From Kibdelosporangium sp. MJ126-NF4 (lineage in GTDB: Bacteria; Actinomycetota; Actinomycetes; Mycobacteriales; Pseudonocardiaceae), in contig NZ_CDME01000002.1 in the NCBI RefSeq assembly GCF_000826545.1, forward strand, positions 248,001 through 312,000: DNA of 64,000 bases, read 5' to 3'. A model generated the notes under the pieces. The model was not told the DNA's origin, made no database searches, and saw nothing but the letters and a program-made list of their open reading frames with translations. Made by a program: the position numbers and the translations under genes. Positions 1 to 8,791 of this stretch are shown here, piece after piece. The first letter of the stretch is position 1, and each line of letters begins with the position of its first letter.

Positions 1-1
1 G

Positions 2-139
2 GCAAGCGGCCTCGGCTGTGTCAAGATGGAGGTCAGCAGTTCGCGCGCCCGTACCGAGTCCCATCCGTTCTATCGGAGTCTCGGCTACCGGGACTGGGCC
101 GACCGCAGTACGCGCTACCTGAAGGACACGTCCCCCTGA
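2..139 (+). CDS. GNAT-family N-acetyltransferase, C-terminal fragment (window edge)
   Basis: Only the last 45 codons are in the window; the start lies upstream. The readable tail contains a Gly-Cys-x-x-x-Glu-Val stretch, then Arg-Thr-Glu-Ser-His-Pro-Phe-Tyr-Arg-Ser-Leu-Gly-Tyr. That 'FYxxLGY' ending is the usual C-terminal signature of GNAT acetyltransferases, where the acetyl-CoA-binding fold closes. The substrate cannot be inferred. The stop codon at 137-139 lies inside a perfect hairpin, so the gene appears to end a transcription unit. Being a fragment, the family call rests on one motif. Confidence 0.6.
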   Translation, partial: ASGLGCVKMEVSSSRARTESHPFYRSLGYRDWADRSTRYLKDTSP

Positions 140-160
140 GTGTCCAGCTTGGACACTCAG
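136..160. terminator. Perfect 11-bp hairpin overlapping the GNAT stop codon
   Basis: CTGAGTGTCCA (136-146), loop GCT, TGGACACTCAG (150-160) form an uninterrupted 11-bp stem with a 3-nt loop. It begins at the upstream gene's stop codon and lies between it and the converging NmrA-like gene. No T-run follows, as is common for actinobacterial hairpin terminators. A bidirectional terminator is the simplest reading. Confidence 0.65.
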
Positions 161-205
161 GGAAGAGGTCCCGCGAGTAGCGGTCCCAGAACGGGGGTTG
201 GGCCC

Positions 206-1099
206 TCAGTGGACGACAGCGGGCTTGAGAGTCTGGGCGCACCACTGCTCGAAGGTGGTGGGGGAGGCCGTGTCCGGGGTGCGGGTGACGCCGGTGTCGA
301 GGCCGTTGTCCTTGGCTCGCTTCATGTCGACGATGCCCTGGACGAAGTCCTCGTTCAGGCCGTAGCTGACGAGGGTGGCGCGCATGTCGTCGAAGGGTTC
401 GGATTCGTAGCGGACCGGGCGTCCGAACTGCTCGGTCATGATGCGGGCCAAGTCGTTGGGGGAAAGGTCCTGCGGCCCGAGGACGGGGACGCTGCCGGTG
501 CCGGTCCATGAGCGGTCCAGCAGCAGACCGGCGGCCACGGCGGCGATATCGGCGACGGCTGCGCGGGGAGCCTTGCGGTCGCCGTCGGCCGCGTCGGTGA
601 AGACGCCGTTCTCACGGATCGAGTCGGCCTCCTCCAGCAGGTTCTCGAAGAAGGACGGGCACGCGAGGGCTCGGTAGGCGACGCCGCTGGACGCGATGAG
701 GTCGTCCATGGCAAGGGACGCGGTGACGAGCCCGGCGCGGTCGGCGACCGGGGTGCCGCGGCCGAGCGCGGAGACGCCGACGACGTGGCCCACGCCGTGC
801 ACGGCGAGCGCCTTGACGGCAGGCCCGGTGAAGCCGTGGTAGGCGTCGTGCTGGGTCAGGGAGGCGTCCGGGGGGACGAGCCAGAAGACGGCGTCCGCGC
901 CCGCGAACGCCTGGTCGACGACCTCGGCATCGCCGTGCGAGCCGGTGACCACCTCGACGCGTTCGCGTACCCCGTCGGGAAGCCGGGCAGGGTCGCGCAC
1001 GACGACGCGCAGGTCCTCGCCGGTGGCAGGGGCGGCCTCAAGGAGCAGGGGCAGCAGGTGGCGGCCGATGTTCCCGGTGGGGGCAGTGATGACGATCAT
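206..1099 (-). CDS. NmrA-like NAD(P)-binding reductase/sensor
   Basis: The 297-aa protein starts MIVITAPTGNIGRHLLPLLL, a glycine-rich dinucleotide-binding loop of the TGxxGxxG type (residues 7-14) as in NmrA/atypical short-chain dehydrogenases. The body fits the NmrA-like family: a beta-alpha Rossmann half, then 'ADAVFWLVPPDAS' and a 'FFENLLEEADSIRENG' segment typical of quinone-reductase/azoreductase-like NmrA proteins. The Tyr-x-x-x-Lys catalytic pair of classical SDRs is not evident, so the role may be redox sensing or quinone/NADPH chemistry. It is transcribed divergently from a LysR regulator, the usual arrangement for a regulated stress reductase. Confidence 0.8.
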   Translation of the reverse strand: MIVITAPTGNIGRHLLPLLLEAAPATGEDLRVVVRDPARLPDGVRERVEVVTGSHGDAEVVDQAFAGADAVFWLVPPDASLTQHDAYHGFTGPAVKALAVHGVGHVVGVSALGRGTPVADRAGLVTASLAMDDLIASSGVAYRALACPSFFENLLEEADSIRENGVFTDAADGDRKAPRAAVADIAAVAAGLLLDRSWTGTGSVPVLGPQDLSPNDLARIMTEQFGRPVRYESEPFDDMRATLVSYGLNEDFVQGIVDMKRAKDNGLDTGVTRTPDTASPTTFEQWCAQTLKPAVVH

Positions 1100-1179
1100 G
1101 AAAACCTCGGATGACGACGGAGTGGTACGCCCTCATCCTGCGGAGCACCGGCCTGTTGTCACAATGGGAACTTCAGCAC

Positions 1180-1205
1180 GGAATTATTGCCCAGAATGGA
1201 ATTAT
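1180..1205. promoter_or_regulatory. Direct repeat GGAATTAT in the nmrA/lysR divergent region
   Basis: GGAATTAT occurs at 1180-1187 and again at 1198-1205, 18 bp apart, the second copy overlapping the proposed LysR start codon. The AT-rich octamers stand out in a high-GC background and lie between the two divergent genes. They may be part of a LysR-type binding site, but the spacing is not a classical T-N11-A palindrome. Confidence 0.35.
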
Positions 1206-2145
1206 GCTGGTGAACACCTCAGAACCGGTCATCGATGCCAATCTCGCGGTCGCGCTGGACGCGCTGCTGGCCGAGCAGAGCGTCACCCGCGCCGCCGCCC
1301 GCCTGCACACCTCGCCCGCCGCGATGAGCCGCACCCTCGCCCGCCTCCGCCGCCTCCTGCAGGACCCTCTTCTGGTGCGCGCCGGACAGACCATGGTCCC
1401 CACACCCCGCGCCCAGGCCCTGCGCGACGAAGCCGCCACAGTGGTACGTCACCTCGAAGCACTGCTCACCCCCGGCAGCGGCGTCGATCCGGCGGCCTTG
1501 CGCGGGACCTTCACCCTCCAGACCGCCGACATCATCGGCGCGGCACTGGCTCCCGGACTGCTGGGACTGGCCCGGCAGGAGGCACCCGGGGTGTCACTGC
1601 GGGTGCGGGCCGAGGAACTGGAGGCCGGACCGGCCCTCCGCGACGGCCGCATCGACCTGGAGATCGGATCCATCGACCACGTCGACCCCGAAACCCACGT
1701 CGAGCAGCTGGTCACCCTCCGGATGATGGCGGCCGTCCGCCTCGGCCATCCCCTCACCGAAGGACCACTCACCTCATCCCGGTTCGCCGCGGCCGAACAC
1801 GTTGCCGTCAGCCGCCGCGGCCGATTCACCGGGCCCGTCGACACCGCCCTCGCCGAGCACAATCTCAGCCGCCGGGTCACCGCCGTCCTCCCGAGCCATC
1901 TGGCCGCGATGATCCTCGCCGCCCGCAGTGACGTCGTCTGCCTCGTCCCCGCCGCGCTCCTCGACGCCGCCCCCTCGCCGTTCACCGAACCCGCCGCCGC
2001 CCTCGGCCTGCACCTCCTCGACATCCCCCTGCCCCTGCCGCCGCTGACGATCGGCATGGCATGGCATCCCCGCCAGGCGGCCGACGGAGCGCACCACTGG
2101 CTGCGCAGCGCTGTCCGCCGGACCGTCCTGGCGTCCGGGAGCTGA
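1204..2145 (+). CDS. LysR-family transcriptional regulator
   Basis: The 313-aa protein has an N-terminal winged HTH (about residues 8-65: 'VALDALLAEQSVTRAAARLHTSPAAMSRTLARLRRLLQDPLLVR'), the LysR signature including the linker 'DPLLVRAGQTMVPTPRA'. A LysR substrate-binding domain follows from about residue 90 to the end. An upstream in-frame ATG at 1111 would add 31 residues unlike any LysR N-terminus, so the ATG at 1204 is preferred. It is divergent from the NmrA-like gene and probably controls it. The effector is unknown. Confidence 0.85.
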   Translation: MLVNTSEPVIDANLAVALDALLAEQSVTRAAARLHTSPAAMSRTLARLRRLLQDPLLVRAGQTMVPTPRAQALRDEAATVVRHLEALLTPGSGVDPAALRGTFTLQTADIIGAALAPGLLGLARQEAPGVSLRVRAEELEAGPALRDGRIDLEIGSIDHVDPETHVEQLVTLRMMAAVRLGHPLTEGPLTSSRFAAAEHVAVSRRGRFTGPVDTALAEHNLSRRVTAVLPSHLAAMILAARSDVVCLVPAALLDAAPSPFTEPAAALGLHLLDIPLPLPPLTIGMAWHPRQAADGAHHWLRSAVRRTVLASGS

Positions 2146-2192
2146 ACCGCGACCACTCCGGCCGTCGCTCGACGTCCATCCCGGATCGAGGG

Positions 2193-2771
2193 CTACTCCC
2201 GGCGTTCGTAGGTGGCGATGATGACGTCGCCGACGGTGTCTGACGAAGCCAGGTCGAAGTCGGCCGGGATCGCCCCATCCACGAAGAGGCGCTTGCCGGA
2301 GCCGACGACCACCGGGAAGAAAAGCAGCCGATACTCGTCAACCAGGCCGTGCCGCATGAGCGTATGGGTCAGGTTGCCAGAACCTGACACCCAGATTGGT
2401 CCCCCCGCGCCCCCTTTGAGTTCTTTGACCGCGGCGGGCACGTCACCGTCGAGGACGACCGTGTTCACCCAGTCAGCGGACTTGATGCTGCGTGAGGCGA
2501 CGTACTTGTCCATCGCCTCCAAGCGCTTGTTGATTGGGTGGTCTCCGGTTGTGGGCCAGTACGCGTAGAAGATGTCGTAGGTCTTGCGCCCCAGCAACAG
2601 CGCGTCGCCGTCGGCCGTCCACGTGGAGAAGGTGTCGCTGAGCAGGTCCCCCGCGTATCTGGCGGTCCACCCGCCGCCTTCGAAACCGCCTTCGCGATCT
2701 TCGTCCGGCATTCCCGGCCCCTGGACCACGCCGTCCAACGACACGAACTGTTGCACGATCACTTTCCGCAC
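2193..2771 (-). CDS. DHFR/RibD C-terminal-like reductase
   Basis: The 192-aa single-domain protein begins MRKVIVQQFVSLDGVVQGPG, the 'SLDGvvq' start typical of the RibD_C/dihydrofolate-reductase-like family. It continues with 'DALLLGRKTYDIF' and 'IWVSGSGNLTHTLMRHGLVDEYRLLFFPVVVGSGKRLF', the NADPH-binding and C-terminal signatures of this family. Such free-standing proteins are presumed NADPH-dependent reductases, but their substrates are generally unknown; no riboflavin genes are nearby. It converges on the LysR gene. Confidence 0.85.
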   Translation of the reverse strand: MRKVIVQQFVSLDGVVQGPGMPDEDREGGFEGGGWTARYAGDLLSDTFSTWTADGDALLLGRKTYDIFYAYWPTTGDHPINKRLEAMDKYVASRSIKSADWVNTVVLDGDVPAAVKELKGGAGGPIWVSGSGNLTHTLMRHGLVDEYRLLFFPVVVGSGKRLFVDGAIPADFDLASSDTVGDVIIATYERRE

Positions 2772-2964
2772 GATGTTTCCTTTCGTCTCAACTACAGAGT
2801 CGCCACCGCCGGAAAAGTCATCGCGTCGGCACAGATTACGTAGTTTTCACCGACGCGACCGCCCCCGCTGACGCGAAAACCTGGCTCTGTACCCAGACAC
2901 CCGGTCTTCGTGTGGCTGGAACCAGTCCGGCTGAGTGGATCAGTCGGTGAACGGAGGAACGACC

Positions 2965-3594
2965 ATGTTCGGCGCTCGCCTGTCCCCACGTCGCCGGATC
3001 GGCGCGTCCGCAGTCCTGCTGGCGGTGCCGTTGGCTGTCCTTGGCGCCACCGCCGTGCCCGCGCAGGCGGCGATGACCGATCACAGCACCAGCCCGGCCT
3101 CGCTGACCTGTCAGGGCAAAGGTGTCGACCCGGCTGCCGGTGCCCGCTACCGGTCCGAGATCCTGATCCAGGCCCCGTTGCGCACCATCTGGGACCTGCA
3201 GACCGACGTCGAGGACTGGCCGTCCTGGCAGAAACCCGCCGCTCCCATGACCATCAAGCGACTGGACCGGGGCCCGCTGCGCAAGCACTCACGGTTCCAG
3301 GCGACCATCCAGTTGCCGCCCAACCCTCCCGCCCCGCCCGGCACGGTCGTCATCAGTTCGACCGTGCGGCAACTGCAGCCCGGCAAGTGCATCCGCTGGA
3401 CCGGCCCCGCCGACGGCCCCGGTTACCACATCGACGGCGTCCACGTCTGGAACTTCGTCCAGGTCCCCGGCGGTGTGCTCGTACGCACCGAGGAGAGCCA
3501 CAGCGGCGCCCAGGCTGACCCGAACTCCGACATGGGACTCGAGGCCTGGCTGAAGGACCTCAAGGCCGCCGCCGAAAGCGGCCCCTGCGTCTGA
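2965..3594 (+). CDS. Secreted SRPBCC (START-like) lipid/ligand-binding protein
   Basis: The start at 2965 is set by a GGAGG at 2953-2957; an upstream ATG at 2935 lacks one. The 209-aa product has a Sec signal peptide (Arg-rich start, hydrophobic 'ASAVLLAVPLAVLGATA', cleavage near VPAQA-AM). After it comes a polyketide cyclase/START-like fold: 'SEILIQAPLRTIWDLQTDVEDWPSWQ' near the N-terminus is the hallmark beta-strand and Pro-x-x-x-Val/Ile-W-x-x-hx-D-x-x-x-W-P pattern. A long C-terminal helix ('MGLEAWLKDLKAAAES') closes the cavity. It probably binds a hydrophobic ligand outside the cell. Confidence 0.8.
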   Translation: MFGARLSPRRRIGASAVLLAVPLAVLGATAVPAQAAMTDHSTSPASLTCQGKGVDPAAGARYRSEILIQAPLRTIWDLQTDVEDWPSWQKPAAPMTIKRLDRGPLRKHSRFQATIQLPPNPPAPPGTVVISSTVRQLQPGKCIRWTGPADGPGYHIDGVHVWNFVQVPGGVLVRTEESHSGAQADPNSDMGLEAWLKDLKAAAESGPCV

Positions 3595-3666
3595 CCCGTG
3601 ATCGAACCCCTGGTCCCGGGCAGCGGTACTGTGCGGAAGGCACAGGGGGACAGGGGGCTGGTGCGC

Positions 3667-6600
3667 ATGCGGTTCGACGATCTGACGACCAGGATTCGCT
3701 CGCGTATCGACGGCTATCGGCGCTCCGGTGACGAGCGACTGCTGTTCGGCGCGGCCGTCGAGTCCGAAGTGGAGGAATTGGCTGACGCCTGCCGGGCCGC
3801 CGATCCAGCCCGTCCGTCCGACACCGAGGTGGATCGGCAGGACGTGGGCTGGTCGTTGCTCGGCACGCTGTTTTTCCTTCGGTTCGACAGCAGGCCGCTC
3901 GCGCAGCGCGACCTCACCGATCTGACCTACGCGCTCTTCTTCCACTGGCAGAAGGGCTCCGCGTCGGCTGACGTCCCGGGAACACTGGGTGCGCTGCTTC
4001 CCGGCCCCGCCGCGGACGTGACCAGCCAGGTCGGTGCCGCCGTCGCGCTGTTCCAGCACTCGATGGCCGATCTCGATCCGATGAACCTGCGGATGACTCT
4101 CATCCTGCTGGAGACAGTCGTCGCGGCGACCCCGGCGAAACACCGCGAGTACTCGCTGCGGATGGGGTACCTGGTCGGCGCCAACCTCGTCCATCTGCGG
4201 CGAATCGACGACCTGCGGGCCGCCGACGAGGCGATCGAGCTGTCGCAGCGGTGCCTGGACGTGCTGTCCCGGCGGCATCCCGACCGTGCCTGGTTCCTGG
4301 CCGCCATCACCTCCGCCCGGATGGCCCGGGTCCGGCATGGCAGCCACGGCGACCTGAAACACGCCATCGCCACCGGTGAGCGGGCGCTCAAGGCGCGGGA
4401 GCGCAGAGTCCGTCTGCGCCGGATGAATCGCACCCGGACAGGAGATCCGTTCCTCGAGGCGCTCGCCGATCTGGCGTACTCCTACGAGCTGAGCCCGTTC
4501 CGACCCCAGCTTGATTCCGAACTGGCCGAGGCCTACGAACTGCGTTATCGCCTGGCTCGTGGGCCGAAGGACCTGGACCGCGCCATCTCGTTGCGTGAGC
4601 GGGCCGTGGCGATGCTGAACGGGAAGGCTCCCGATTTTCTCGCCGGACTCGCCGACAGCTACATCGTGCGATACGACCGCGACGGCCGGAGACGGGACTT
4701 GCACCAAGCCGTTGCGGCGGCCACGAAATACCTGGAGATCGCCCGTCCCGATCACCCGAACCAGAACGTCGTGCCCGCCTACGCCGCACTGGCCCGTCTG
4801 TTACCGATGGGGGAGCGACTGCCGGACCGGCTGGTACCGGCACCGTGGCCGGACGGTGGCTGGTTCAAACGGCTGTGGCTCGCCCGACTCGCCCCGCTGG
4901 TCGTCGAGGCGCATGTGGACGACGCGGACGCGGTGATCACGCTGGGCGAACGGGCACTCGGGGTACCTGGCCTGCTGTTCGCGCTCGACGAGACCGTGCA
5001 GGTACCGAACCTGGATGACCCCGCCACCGACCGGACCGTCATCGCGCTCAGCGAGCTCTACGCAGTCCGGTTCGTCAAGCTCGGCACCAAGTCGGACATC
5101 GACCGGGCCGTGGCGCTGATCGAGCAGATGACCGGGCCGCAGAGCGTGGCCGATCTGGGTACGGCGGCCTGGGCACACAAACTGCGTTTCGCTGCGTCAC
5201 ACTCGACACAGGACCTGGACATCGCCGTGGCCCTGTCCGAGCGGGCGCTCCAGGCGGCGAACGACGACGACCATGGCCGAGCTCGGATCAGCCACGAACT
5301 GGCCGATGTCTACCGGATGAAAGCCAGGACCACGGGCCAACCGGACTTCCTGCGGCGCGCGGCCGAGCTCAGCGAGCAGCTCCTCGCCGACACACCGCCG
5401 GACTCTCCCCAGTGGGCCCGGCGGACGGCCGCCGTCGGCGACACGCACCTCGAGTGGTTCCACGTCACGGCGGATCGGACGGAACTCGACCGGGCCATCG
5501 ACCATTACCAGCGAGCGGCGGACGTCGAGGGGCATCCGAGCGTGTGGACCAAGCTCGGCAACGCCCACCACTTCCGCTTCAGGGCCACGGGTGACGTGGC
5601 CGACCTGCGCCTGGCCATCGACAACTTCGCCCTGTCCCAACGAACGGACGACGACACGGTGAAGTCGGTGTCCGTGGCGGCCTACTGCGCGGCTTATCGT
5701 CACCTGTTCGACGCCGCTCCCGAGGACGTGCGTACCGACGATCTGGAAGCGCTGGCCGAAGCGTGCACCGCGCCCATGCGCGGCGAGCCCGTCCACCAAG
5801 CCCTGGCATGTCAGGCGGTCGGCTCGCTCGCCCTGGCCATGAACCGGCCGCGTCTCGCAGTGCGCCTGCTCAACCAGGCCGTCGACCTGCTGGGCACGGC
5901 GACGTGGCGGGAGACCGATTGGCCCGAGCAGGAGGCTCTGCTCGGCGGATTCCAGGGCCTGGCAAGCGAATCGATCAACGCGCAGCTGGCAGCGGGCGAT
6001 CCGGTGGGAGCCGTCGAAGCCGCCGAGCGCAGCCGGGCCCTCATCCTGGGCTCCGAACTGGACATCCGCGCCGACATCGCCGGTCTCGCGACCACAGTGC
6101 CCGAGTTGGCGGACCGGCTCACCCGCGTCCGGGACCGGCTCACCACCCCGATGCTGATCGATCTCGTCGGTGCCGTGCACGACAACGTCGGCAGGAACAA
6201 CCGCGTACAACTGTGGTCCCAGTACGACGAGCTGATCGCCGCGGTCCGCGAGTTACCCGGGCACGCCGACTTCCTCCGCCCGCCGAGCCTGGCCGAGCTG
6301 CGAACCGACATCCAGGGCGGTTTCGTGGTCCTGCTCACCGCCACCGCAAACCACGGCGACGCCATCGTCGTGACCGGCGACGCCGACCCGATCCGCGTTG
6401 CCCTGCCACAGCTGACTTCCGCGGACATCCAGGCACACGCCCAGGCTTTCCTCGACGCCACCTCCGCACCACCTCTGACACGAGCGTGGCGCACACCTCG
6501 TGTGCTGACCGACATCCTCGGCTGGCTCTGGGAATCGGCCGTCGAACCTGTTCTCGCCGCCCTGCCGCGGCAACCGCGGATCTGGTGGCTGCCCACCGGG

Positions 6601-7311
6601 ATGCTCGGCCTGTTCCCGCTGCACGCCGCCGGTGTCGCCGGACATCCAGGAGCGCTGGACCTCGCCCTGTCGTCCTACATTCCCACCCTGCGCGCGCTCC
6701 AGCATGCCCGGCAGCGCGCTCGCCCGGCCGTCCGCAGGCAACTCATCGTCGCCCTGGAACACACCCCCGACTTCCCATCCCTACCGGGAACCGCCGCGGA
6801 AGCCGCCGCACTGCACACCCAGCACCCCAACCACCCTCTCCTCACCGGCGTCGGTGCCACCGCGAGCGCGGTCGCGGCTGCCCTCACCGACTGCACCTGG
6901 GCACACTTCGCCTGCCACGCCAGCGCGGACCCGAACACCTCATCCCAGGCCGCACTGCACCTGCACCACGGCGAGCTGTCCGTCGAGACCATCGGCAGAC
7001 TGCGACTGGAGACCGCCGAACTGGCCTACCTGTCCGCGTGTTCGACCGCGGCCCGCGGACGACACACCGACGAACCGCTCAACCTCGCCTCGGCCTTCCA
7101 CCTCGCGGGATTCCGGCACGTGATCGCCAGCCTCTGGCACCTGGACGACACCACGGCGGCGCAGGCCGCCCAAGCCTTCTACGGGACGTTGCCCGACGCC
7201 ACATCCGCTGAGGGGGCCGCCGACGCCCTCCGAACCGTGGCCCGCGAGCTGCGCACGCAGCACCCCGACCGCCCTGACCTGTGGGCCGCCCTGATCCACA
7301 GCGGCCCCTGA
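3667..7311 (+). CDS. Large TPR-CHAT protein (caspase-like protease domain)
   Basis: About 1,214 residues. Residues 60-750 are dominated by repeated helical pairs containing 'DLDRAI', 'LAxAY' and 'ALxxR' (TPR/TTC-like repeats). Residues about 860-1,214 form a CHAT caspase-like domain: 'WWLPTGMLGLFPLHAAG', then the catalytic His in 'WAHFACHAS' and the catalytic Cys in 'AYLSACSTA', then 'GFRHVIASLWHLDD'. Both dyad residues are present, so it is probably active. GTG 3661 and GTG 3598 are alternative starts; 3667 follows a G-rich ribosome site. It stands alone without an obvious partner effector. Related proteins act in stress or defence-linked proteolysis; its target here is unknown. Confidence 0.85.
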   Translation: MRFDDLTTRIRSRIDGYRRSGDERLLFGAAVESEVEELADACRAADPARPSDTEVDRQDVGWSLLGTLFFLRFDSRPLAQRDLTDLTYALFFHWQKGSASADVPGTLGALLPGPAADVTSQVGAAVALFQHSMADLDPMNLRMTLILLETVVAATPAKHREYSLRMGYLVGANLVHLRRIDDLRAADEAIELSQRCLDVLSRRHPDRAWFLAAITSARMARVRHGSHGDLKHAIATGERALKARERRVRLRRMNRTRTGDPFLEALADLAYSYELSPFRPQLDSELAEAYELRYRLARGPKDLDRAISLRERAVAMLNGKAPDFLAGLADSYIVRYDRDGRRRDLHQAVAAATKYLEIARPDHPNQNVVPAYAALARLLPMGERLPDRLVPAPWPDGGWFKRLWLARLAPLVVEAHVDDADAVITLGERALGVPGLLFALDETVQVPNLDDPATDRTVIALSELYAVRFVKLGTKSDIDRAVALIEQMTGPQSVADLGTAAWAHKLRFAASHSTQDLDIAVALSERALQAANDDDHGRARISHELADVYRMKARTTGQPDFLRRAAELSEQLLADTPPDSPQWARRTAAVGDTHLEWFHVTADRTELDRAIDHYQRAADVEGHPSVWTKLGNAHHFRFRATGDVADLRLAIDNFALSQRTDDDTVKSVSVAAYCAAYRHLFDAAPEDVRTDDLEALAEACTAPMRGEPVHQALACQAVGSLALAMNRPRLAVRLLNQAVDLLGTATWRETDWPEQEALLGGFQGLASESINAQLAAGDPVGAVEAAERSRALILGSELDIRADIAGLATTVPELADRLTRVRDRLTTPMLIDLVGAVHDNVGRNNRVQLWSQYDELIAAVRELPGHADFLRPPSLAELRTDIQGGFVVLLTATANHGDAIVVTGDADPIRVALPQLTSADIQAHAQAFLDATSAPPLTRAWRTPRVLTDILGWLWESAVEPVLAALPRQPRIWWLPTGMLGLFPLHAAGVAGHPGALDLALSSYIPTLRALQHARQRARPAVRRQLIVALEHTPDFPSLPGTAAEAAALHTQHPNHPLLTGVGATASAVAAALTDCTWAHFACHASADPNTSSQAALHLHHGELSVETIGRLRLETAELAYLSACSTAARGRHTDEPLNLASAFHLAGFRHVIASLWHLDDTTAAQAAQAFYGTLPDATSAEGAADALRTVARELRTQHPDRPDLWAALIHSGP

Positions 7312-7320
7312 CGTCAGCGT

Positions 7321-7590
7321 CTACAGGGCCGGACGGCGGTCCTGCCACGGCGCCGCGGTCTCCAGCTGCGCGGCCACACGCAACAGCAGGTCCTCACGGC
7401 CGGGGCGGCCACCAACTGCACGCCGATCGGCAGGCCGTCGGCGTCGACGTGCAGGGGCAGGGCGATCGCGGGCTGACCGGTCATGTTGACGAACGGGGTG
7501 AACGGCGCGAACTGCTGGCTGCGGCGCAGTGGGGCCAGCGGATCCGCCGGGTCGGAGCCGAGCGTGCCGGACGGCAGCGGCGGTTCGGCA
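7321..7590 (-). pseudogene. Amidase (GatA/amidase-signature family) C-terminal remnant with frameshift
   Basis: Read on the minus strand, this segment encodes an amidase tail: 'FAPFTPFVNMTGQPAIALPLH', 'GLPIGVQLVAA', then 'PGREDLLLRVAAQLE' and a terminal 'PAL' before TAG at 7321. The first and second parts are in different frames, needing a one-base deletion near 7400-7406. No amidase sequence continues upstream of about 7590, so most of the gene is missing. It is a truncated, frameshifted relic at the left boundary of the cmtR metal cassette, suggesting that insertion or recombination replaced the rest. Confidence 0.75.
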
Positions 7591-7645
7591 CTCCCGGAGC
7601 CTGGCCGGTGCGGTTCCTGTCAGGCATAGGTGAACTGTTCAGCCC

Positions 7646-7675
7646 TTGCTGTTATATCAGCGCCCGCTGTACTGT
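7646..7675 (+). promoter_or_regulatory. cmtR promoter with overlapping operator-like palindrome
   Basis: TTGCTG (7646-7651) and TACTGT (7670-7675) are separated by 18 bp. The ATG at 7683 is only 7 nt beyond the -10, implying a nearly leaderless message. An AT-rich interrupted palindrome GCTG-TTATAT-CAGC (7648-7661) lies across the -35 and spacer, well placed for ArsR/CmtR autorepression released by metal. Confidence 0.55.
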
Positions 7676-7682
7676 TTCGTTC

Positions 7683-8045
7683 ATGCTGACGTGTGAGACA
7701 CGGGAGTCCGCCCTCGCCCGCCTGGGGCGCGCGCTGGCTGACCCGACGCGCTGCCGGATCCTGGTGGCGTTGCTGGACGGCGTGAGCTACCCAGGTCAGC
7801 TCGCGACCCAGCTCGGGCTGACTCGCTCCAACGTGTCCAACCACTTGTCCTGCCTGCGTGGCTGTGGGTTGGTCGTGGCGACGTATGAGGGCCGCCAGGT
7901 CCGCTACGCCTTGGCCGACGCGCACCTGGGCCGCGCGCTGGGCGAGTTGGTGAAGGTGGTACTCGCCGTCGATACCGACCAGCCGTGCGTCGACGACAAG
8001 GACCAGCCAGTCGTTGCCACAACCACGGCGGCGGCCAGCCGATGA
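7683..8045 (+). CDS. cmtR: CmtR-type Cd(II)/Pb(II)-sensing ArsR repressor
   Basis: The 120-aa winged-helix ArsR/SmtB protein closely resembles mycobacterial CmtR from its first residues (MLTCETRESALARLGRALAD). The recognition helix is 'TRSNVSNHLSCLRGCGLV'. The three Cys ligands known for CmtR fall at the same positions: Cys57 and Cys61 in the recognition-helix region and Cys102 in 'DTDQPC'; Cys4 and Cys24 are also present. Metal binding should relieve repression of itself and the coupled transporter, whose ATG overlaps the cmtR stop (ATGA at 8042). The ATG at 7683 is chosen by this alignment; upstream in-frame codons lie in the amidase relic. Confidence 0.93.
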   Translation: MLTCETRESALARLGRALADPTRCRILVALLDGVSYPGQLATQLGLTRSNVSNHLSCLRGCGLVVATYEGRQVRYALADAHLGRALGELVKVVLAVDTDQPCVDDKDQPVVATTTAAASR

Positions 8046-8746
8046 GACAGGACGATGGTCGCCAGTTCGACTTGCCTTTGGCCGCACGGATCCCAGAGCA
8101 GGATGGCTGTACCGACGGTTGCTGCGCGCCCGCCTCCTCGACGCCGGTCGACGCGGACCGTCGGGCCGTGTTGTCACGCCGGGTGCGGCTGCTGGTCGCC
8201 GCGACGATCACCTACAACGTCATCGAGGCGATCGTCGCGATCACGGCAGGGCGGATCGCCTCATCCACCGCCCTGATCGGGTTCGGTCTGGACTCGGTGA
8301 TCGAGGTCGCGTCGGCTGCCGCTGTGGCGTGGCAGTTCTCCGGTAAGGATCCGGAGGCCCGCGAGCGGACCGCGCTCAAGGTGATCGCGGTCTCGTTCTT
8401 CGCACTGGCCGCCTATGTCACCGTCGAGTCGGTTCGGTCGCTGTTCGGCACCGAGGCGGCTGACCACTCCACAGTCGGCATCGTGCTGGCGGCTGTGTCG
8501 CTGCTGGTCATGCCAGGGCTGTCGTACGCCCAACGCCGCGCTGGACGAGAACTCGGTTCGGCCAGTGCTGTTGCTGACTCCCGGCAGACCCTGCTGTGTA
8601 CCTACCTGTCCGGCGTGCTGCTGGTTGGCCTGCTGCTCAACTCGTTGTTTGGCTGGTACTGGGCCGATCCCGTCGTCGCACTGGTCATCGCGGCGGTCGC
8701 GGTGAAGGAAGGTCGCGAAGCGTGGCGCGGCGACCACTGCTGCTGA
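8042..8746 (+). CDS. Cation transporter, CDF-like, partner of CmtR
   Basis: The 234-aa membrane protein overlaps cmtR by ATGA, so the two are translationally coupled. The N-terminus carries a Cys-rich metal motif ('DGCTDGCCAP'), and the C-terminus ends His-Cys-Cys. Between them are about six hydrophobic helices, including 'NVIEAIVAITAGRIASSTALIGFGLDSVIEVASAAAVAW' with the Asp of CDF transporters, and 'GWYWADPVVALVIAAVAVKEG' containing the second conserved Asp. It fits the family of small CDF-related heavy-metal transporters found beside CmtR genes. It presumably exports Cd, Pb or Zn across the plasma membrane. Confidence 0.85.
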   Translation: MRQDDGRQFDLPLAARIPEQDGCTDGCCAPASSTPVDADRRAVLSRRVRLLVAATITYNVIEAIVAITAGRIASSTALIGFGLDSVIEVASAAAVAWQFSGKDPEARERTALKVIAVSFFALAAYVTVESVRSLFGTEAADHSTVGIVLAAVSLLVMPGLSYAQRRAGRELGSASAVADSRQTLLCTYLSGVLLVGLLLNSLFGWYWADPVVALVIAAVAVKEGREAWRGDHCC

Positions 8747-8791
8747 CGTCGAGCGCCTGTGGTCTGAGACGACCTCAGTCGGAAGTCGGAC

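Noticed and set aside
3289..4755. 488-codon minus-strand frame opposite the SRPBCC/CHAT genes
   Set aside because: Spans the antisense of two good genes and shows no family motif.
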